IMG/VR virus record: IMGVR_UViG_3300027668_000011
Span: 17,542-81,541 of that record
Direction: 5' to 3' (one strand)
Origin: a virus
DNA length: 64,000 bases
Positions within the stretch are counted from its first letter, which is position 1. Every line of letters starts with the position of its first letter. Of this stretch, positions 63,101 to 64,000 are shown piece after piece. The position numbers and the translations under genes were made by a program. The notes beneath the pieces are model-generated. The model did not search any database, was not told the origin of the DNA, and was given only the letters and a program-made list of their open reading frames with translations.

Positions 63101-64000
63101 TGTAACAGCAGAACAAAACAGACAAGCTCTTGTTAAAAGCAGTATTTGTATTACAGCAGGTACAGGTTACGAAGTCGGAGCCATAATGAGACTTATGGGT
63201 GGTACACCTGTAGTAAGTCAAGGCGTTAGTCCAATTGAGGAATTCACAGTTAATAACCCAGGCAGTGGCTACCTTACAAATGGAATGGCTACACCTATAA
63301 CGTTTAAGATTGGACAACGTGGCGAACCAGGTGGTGGAGCATTAGTAGACTATGACGCAATCACTTACGATTCAAATGGCGGAATAGCTTCAGTAGGCTT
63401 GAAACTAGGAGGCTCTGGCTATAGCATAGATAATCCTCCAACTATTACTGTTAGAGGACAAGGTAGAGATGCGGAAGTGTCCGCGAGACTTAAACCCGGG
63501 CCAGTTATGGAGAGACCTGCTAAGTTTGTTATTACAGGCGTTGACGGCTATGGCGGCATAACAGATATACAAGTTATTGATAGAGGCATATACAAAATAT
63601 TCCCAAGTGACTTAGACGCTGGCGTACCAATACAGTACGATATTAAACGTAAAACAACAGGTGTAAGCGACAGTGATACTTTGGGCACATTGAATAAGCC
63701 TGGTGCAGGTTCAGGCGGTAGAGTATTCTTAACAGCAAGAGATATTCCTAGCTGTAGCGAAGCCGGTAATGCACTCAACGATTTAGGACTGCCAAATGGC
63801 ATGATTCTTCCGCGTTCCCCATTAGGACAATTAGCAGATGACATTACTTTATGGAGTCCATTAGACGAAAATGGTGACCCTTGGTTCGGAGCAGACGAAG
63901 TACAATACGGACCGGACGGACGACCTTTAAATCCAGATGGAGATAATAACGGAGACGGCAGAAACGGTAGCAGAGGATTAGGCGGAGCAGGCTTCGGAGC
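51180..64000 (+). CDS. Giant baseplate/tail structural protein with YHYH domain (C-terminus beyond window)
   Basis: The frame starts at ATG 51180 (TAGGA ribosome site) and remains open to the window end, giving at least 4,273 residues. It follows gp6 where T4 has gp7, and its N-terminus (LPGALQTTVLKNFFESTVEQ, then FLPPIDYDKLVNFQEYFWS, WSRINFWHHKDRF, RPILEFDRNLELYNFG) looks like marine T4-like wedge proteins. At about residues 1438-1540 there is a YHYH-type domain (HSPIIGWAFDGLPIYGPYGY, then LDEFNGRFMVTPEFPSGVWA). Many beta-sandwich-like Ser/Thr-rich repeats follow. A proline-rich stretch lies at about 3400-3510, then a domain at about 3520-3680 and G-S-G-Y motifs (NPGSGYL, GGSGYSIDN) at about 4020-4090. 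The last visible part is Gly-rich. It is probably a gp7-like wedge or a fibre attached to it. T4 gp7 has 1,032 residues. Confidence 0.8.
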   Translation, partial: MADKQISKLPGALQTTVLKNFFESTVEQLFSKSNIETISAYIGRKEPDQFNSSQDHYIVEPNPSRQKYSLEPVVNTIDGSTGEATNVLFYEDFVNQLSSYGVDTKNENVLFDTNFYSFLPPIDYDKLVNFQEYFWSTDGPNKITVNGTSATTINVLKDIIGKKFYTSPNGIELKNGAVIEFAGTHVIPATYLGIRYIVEGVGDSIVLYAKDQNFSAIFSTPAFTPWDDEVITAESTLIASNIPSGAITAAALLLEDNGTARQYYDALGKKIDNEFFIGLDDITLTGETYWKGYVTGTGKFLSYMNTGTAGFDADPWDGGNTQIVPDYLIMQRAAEDNNTWSRINFWHHKDRFTESATALPDKAYRAKRPILEFDRNLELYNFGSKGTTFSADLSGTGYTKNEVQGRAVSALLDNQGLKLANKLLLPDEDATISKYIYVVEDTQTQTVNGAVSSSTTVVLDSMADVYVGALVKGTGISGVDTTVKTINTSTLTITLSQAETIADGVALTFNNRIKLTRMPHPTTNPVGAVDGDSNFVPWTPVTGDIVAVLFGVQHQGKEYYWSGTKWIVGQRKTKVNSAPLFAAYDSSKKSVGNEVTYPSSSFKGTKLFSYKDALTSSTNDSVLGFPLEYKNFNNFSEIVFDNNMSSDVISYTPFGGTTTSFVKGYSYYKKTDTDGVITYDTAWRGHKDSFKQKVEDDFEVSQLDIDNKRTLWNLTTVPSDATKIRVKVNGIRRADWTYNTTLKAIEFTTFNVVKNDTIRITTPTTTGIIQDKKRTGRYELPLGWYANTEKSDVLTISEPQYLEHVKDYIQEQTNIVGNALGDNNFASLDDDKTLANKIVQTDDDLQMAGFLVSNDKFNIVDAMKFNGDEYLKYKNRLKKEIKRYIDANDTTVMTDHAILEDVLQNVIAYNPGKLVFDYSYMLALGDRYDEELLLINNIVQKEYTLSNFLNLDKIENAIHVYDQDAKGNDVLLLIDKDYTMAGKLGVCTLSFTTEYTLTLGNTIKVRFFNKNRESAQCPPTTSAMGITPVQLPKIMSDTSFAEAINVIVGHDGSRTVADNDKQDEILLEFEKRVYNSVQQVYRDKLNYPDLNVHDIRPGTFRNTGISRTAYYNILRENFNKFIARNEADFVENEYYDVDKPFTWNYNSGTANAGYWRGIFEDSFDTARPHTHPWEMLGLVKKPSWWDTQYITTTNTNYGSGNKPMWSDIENGIIRQGTTKNVDNSAYKINNPYRRIGLKSMLPVDADAKLLAPANISSTASTTRTTVWTQAELGTATASATSFVGTTDGLHINERTDGTTTHINVTTSNLLNHVIGTFPISNSTAFVEDKTSKYTIKVIADATDANHYSDASTSTAAQFVTATTTAKTHTGIAVNGGLVFNGNTGVTIDTTSNWHYNAMYRNEVGRDTAGGNPDANNRYGYVQPSPKTVGLSAWSTSTHSPIIGWAFDGLPIYGPYGYTDRLNDTSDIKRLVSSYSLKTNARDTYALGVGGIPTGEFIEDYVFDTATGDLDEFNGRFMVTPEFPSGVWAYVATIDTAGAPAYPYTVGPKFRFTTTDLANNILGAGTFATAGTENYSLVNTQTTTYTSDVTKVANEWKFGDGAPVENAWKMSEQYPFAIAEALFLTKPGKFASVFAEPEKIIRSSANPLQLLDKTTFKRYQVKDAIVHGNTAADNKTLLTNTGYTQFIDSYLRFHGINTKTEFATPFKSVNGKLGHKFAGFVDKDTMTVFSDSYSITGNSSSLILPHEDIQVSVHVGPYTTTNQYTGVIVELTADGYYKLSGYSSTKRFFEVEPSNKEGQRTEVSVGGEPADFSNYGATLSYNAGDIVKSGYNYYQAKSAVAKATAVTNTEFYQRLSSLPMVNAAEATYYLEGTGVTERVEYGTVYKTIGEVFEFLTELGRKQKTQGYDFNDFNNEINDVSDWVYSGKQFLFWSLGKWATGNTLSLSPMARKIKFTSIEGRISEIAESFKGQFSILDETGKKILPTDCLIVREGSTIEVTPPTNSQIFGIIIHTNSIEHAMLINNKTVFGDTIYDTVFGHRQKRLKVKGKRTANWTGSLMSEGFLITEDGLKPNYDTLAQDMGRYNEIGHVPVERQVYEASRRQYGYTERKYLREFELVDDNQFDFYNGMIRDKGTKASIEKLLNSDKVLVPGSIAVYDEWALKSGDFGDVQNNQRLDIKIQDSEITSENQLIQIVYPEDIVSVISEVELLGATTKFYSVPVLEIEGPPAEIPGSFMYAGGTTAEATVNLNTDGTIKDVTVTEPGYGYTINPSVTVVAAQLLTANITTYFSKPYAVSNAFLDSSGSFSANVLTGISITDNFSANAASFIDLSSSSNVTLVAEAINTNANTNANVTASVLTLGTAASTNYKLQLSGNDFTVSSANDAQKDDLVNKLKLDNSADIILNTGSKRFQPRQRYSFETANATTNTNVIVNINGTTVVAVEEDNTVNWEFDSGSRSTIVPTERTTSGSLAFTFAPESGNVTSQATPEAGNIAIDNLQIINGNYPHIEVLINGTLISDALETDGTNGFAIDNNAGTHNSTITFYDVTKLPGGELNENTPITIIERATVDFAEAYQGDLPGSTLNIKVKAEDALAARLKQQRTLEITPDDLSDSTILIDVDDSTRFIHRPTDMKTKDLWPTTKNVDFTGITDSKYTPLPNAGYISSYNVAYQAMNLNDFTGLFDIDSRPANKIPQENDVVHFAVSEHSDFNAYKLVQPTGFDATSNVAYIKFNDNLGTTMLYTDISLDAYANSNYLTDEANITNYYDNVIALKREGIALDSYYANIELADGDKMFDNTIMEVNTPVGYFLNEDQVVKNSVTISGIGYKEPLRLLIEKIEPTVSGNVSAVNYYINTSETFALDANVGTSNTVNLTYTGTTSMNDFEEGSYITFTDSSTGALNGNTYKASNVTVSPSTMATTLVDTTDTGIYSTTINGALSSATTIIITAGDNTIQVGHVVSGSGIPANTKVTAITDAVTMVVDTAVTMSNGATIQFSKRTNNYSTANSIITTFTVTESTFSSNVSSSALSLAVNNGLVFTTDMNTSTVANLGVVKINNAGYYSGVYRVVGKSATTISVYGDFVEPTSVVVSVGTTSGSTTATIASPNAVVTSGMLVSGAGITGGTTVAEVTVTGVVLSQNATATGTASLTFQDNAFGNATMMTDQVEVTLEEAHTLDTDGTDTIVNKVINIVDMEPNYYNWAWKVESVPSSTVIRLEGFGFDHPYATGGIRYVSEKEYKVHGTDTLPTTGGADSEAYLISKHDGDIMVNGAKVATAFPMHTSQEYADEINRQMAIKSGALVQCDSMYMSLTGITGIMNQVNKLMRGGSASKGGTPYFQQGGAGMGGAGKPNSSIGHSLPVLPFVSGTPLVNNIIPNITTQNPIPSAVGRGVAYNTLQQQLVHTGLGYPQMPSNPPAPGVSIPVIANPIPTPPPNKGWPFTDPAGNPLPPQPIQTIVPPSTISKGQTGPGASVATTGTTVVDWTPLISLTQHDDPCPPPPPVPPKPPVPPVTSVFVNEMNTQGRGQTETFKYKFAEDTSQTYPVRILFDMYSAKDRLTVYQSTHAGSTGSKIAGTGVASTLSPIDKVDIHAWSGVKWQISAGMTPWQQNNVGPGQLLNQGYSEHGNGFVKENGKISFTYDASKGRYITITLDKDSKTSTAFKYYMEHPADDVNGAGYPSKGSVGVGNPPPNGNQNTNLVTLANQTQIHGFPLYPPIAGMAHNFIGGYSNSRLNVGQNMVHLGGSGGYGGMGSINLPIYKTYPINQAPSGVPQFGVNGNMTSGAIFGGTGLVSGVGLNQKQNNTASTSYLSLTALQKNSTSGTVAPVSGTVNVPICKPKARVKICGQTKMVGAGDSFFINGDSILLSGSTKLTAIKKEILSQTTSVNVLITVDSATKEKCLMIRNKLSDPMIIRNGCAGGIYKEVLDYSIKQDNQVCFNKETTLTPTTTGAGATRHTVSGTSSTLDVATHVTSYTTNTVTAEQNRQALVKSSICITAGTGYEVGAIMRLMGGTPVVSQGVSPIEEFTVNNPGSGYLTNGMATPITFKIGQRGEPGGGALVDYDAITYDSNGGIASVGLKLGGSGYSIDNPPTITVRGQGRDAEVSARLKPGPVMERPAKFVITGVDGYGGITDIQVIDRGIYKIFPSDLDAGVPIQYDIKRKTTGVSDSDTLGTLNKPGAGSGGRVFLTARDIPSCSEAGNALNDLGLPNGMILPRSPLGQLADDITLWSPLDENGDPWFGADEVQYGPDGRPLNPDGDNNGDGRNGSRGLGGAGFG

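Noticed and set aside
1-64000. Insertion sequence, integrase or lysogeny genes
   Set aside because: No transposase-like, integrase-like or repressor-like frame was recognised; the gene content is that of a lytic T4-like phage.

Overview
This window looks like part of the genome of a T4-like tailed phage (contractile-tail type, Caudoviricetes) of an AT-rich, probably marine, Gram-negative host. The evidence is a set of T4-type virion and DNA genes: gp23 capsid, gp22 scaffold, gp21 protease, gp20 portal, tape measure, gp26-type protein, gp48/54, gp53, gp5, gp25, gp6, recombination nucleases gp46/gp47 and late sigma factor gp55. Lipoproteins, a curli-type outer-membrane pore and a beta-barrel protein imply a host with an outer membrane. 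No terminase, tail sheath, tail tube, polymerase, endolysin, tRNA or integrase was found here.

Layout. 1-9.1 kb (minus strand) is an accessory block of exported proteins: a nidogen-like protein (cut by the window edge), an Asn/Thr-repeat protein, a small lipoprotein with a possible -1 frameshift extension, two small membrane proteins, and a tightly coupled run of two membrane proteins, CsgF, CsgG, a curlin-repeat protein, a FecR-domain protein and a second curlin-repeat protein. 9.3-9.4 kb (plus) holds a 44-residue gene with its own promoter and terminator. 9.5-18.3 kb (minus) holds two long tail-fibre-like genes with related C-termini. 18.4-22.1 kb (minus) is the head module. 22.3-25.0 kb (minus) holds an SGNH-type hydrolase, a small protein and the portal. 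25.1-29.1 kb (minus) is the tape measure. 29.2-30.3 kb (plus) is a gp26-type gene with a -1 frameshift extension. 30.3-35.2 kb is a second accessory block: an FG-GAP/beta-barrel lipoprotein and SWIM-motif protein under an early promoter, a possible dioxygenase, and a predicted secreted cytochrome c/copper monooxygenase with two tiny membrane-associated partners. 35.3-35.9 kb is structured, apparently non-coding DNA. 35.9-40.0 kb (minus) holds a GIY-YIG-like protein, gp46, gp47 and gp55. 40.1-45.2 kb and 46.4-64.0 kb (plus) are the baseplate modules, the latter ending in an open frame of more than 4,270 codons that runs off the window. Between them are three minus-strand genes including an alpha/beta hydrolase.

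Regulation can be read directly. Fifteen copies of a T4-late-like octamer (GATAAATA or TATAAATA) precede virion, curli and monooxygenase units. Four consensus sigma70-type promoters with 17-bp spacers precede the gp55-gp47-gp46 operon, the SWIM/FG-GAP pair, the small membrane-protein pair at 3.4-4.0 kb, and the hydrolase operon. A simple model is that host polymerase makes gp55 early, and gp55 then drives the late octamers, including the one in front of the curli-like operon. The curli-like secretion operon with its own candidate cargo, and the cytochrome/copper monooxygenase, are the most unusual content.
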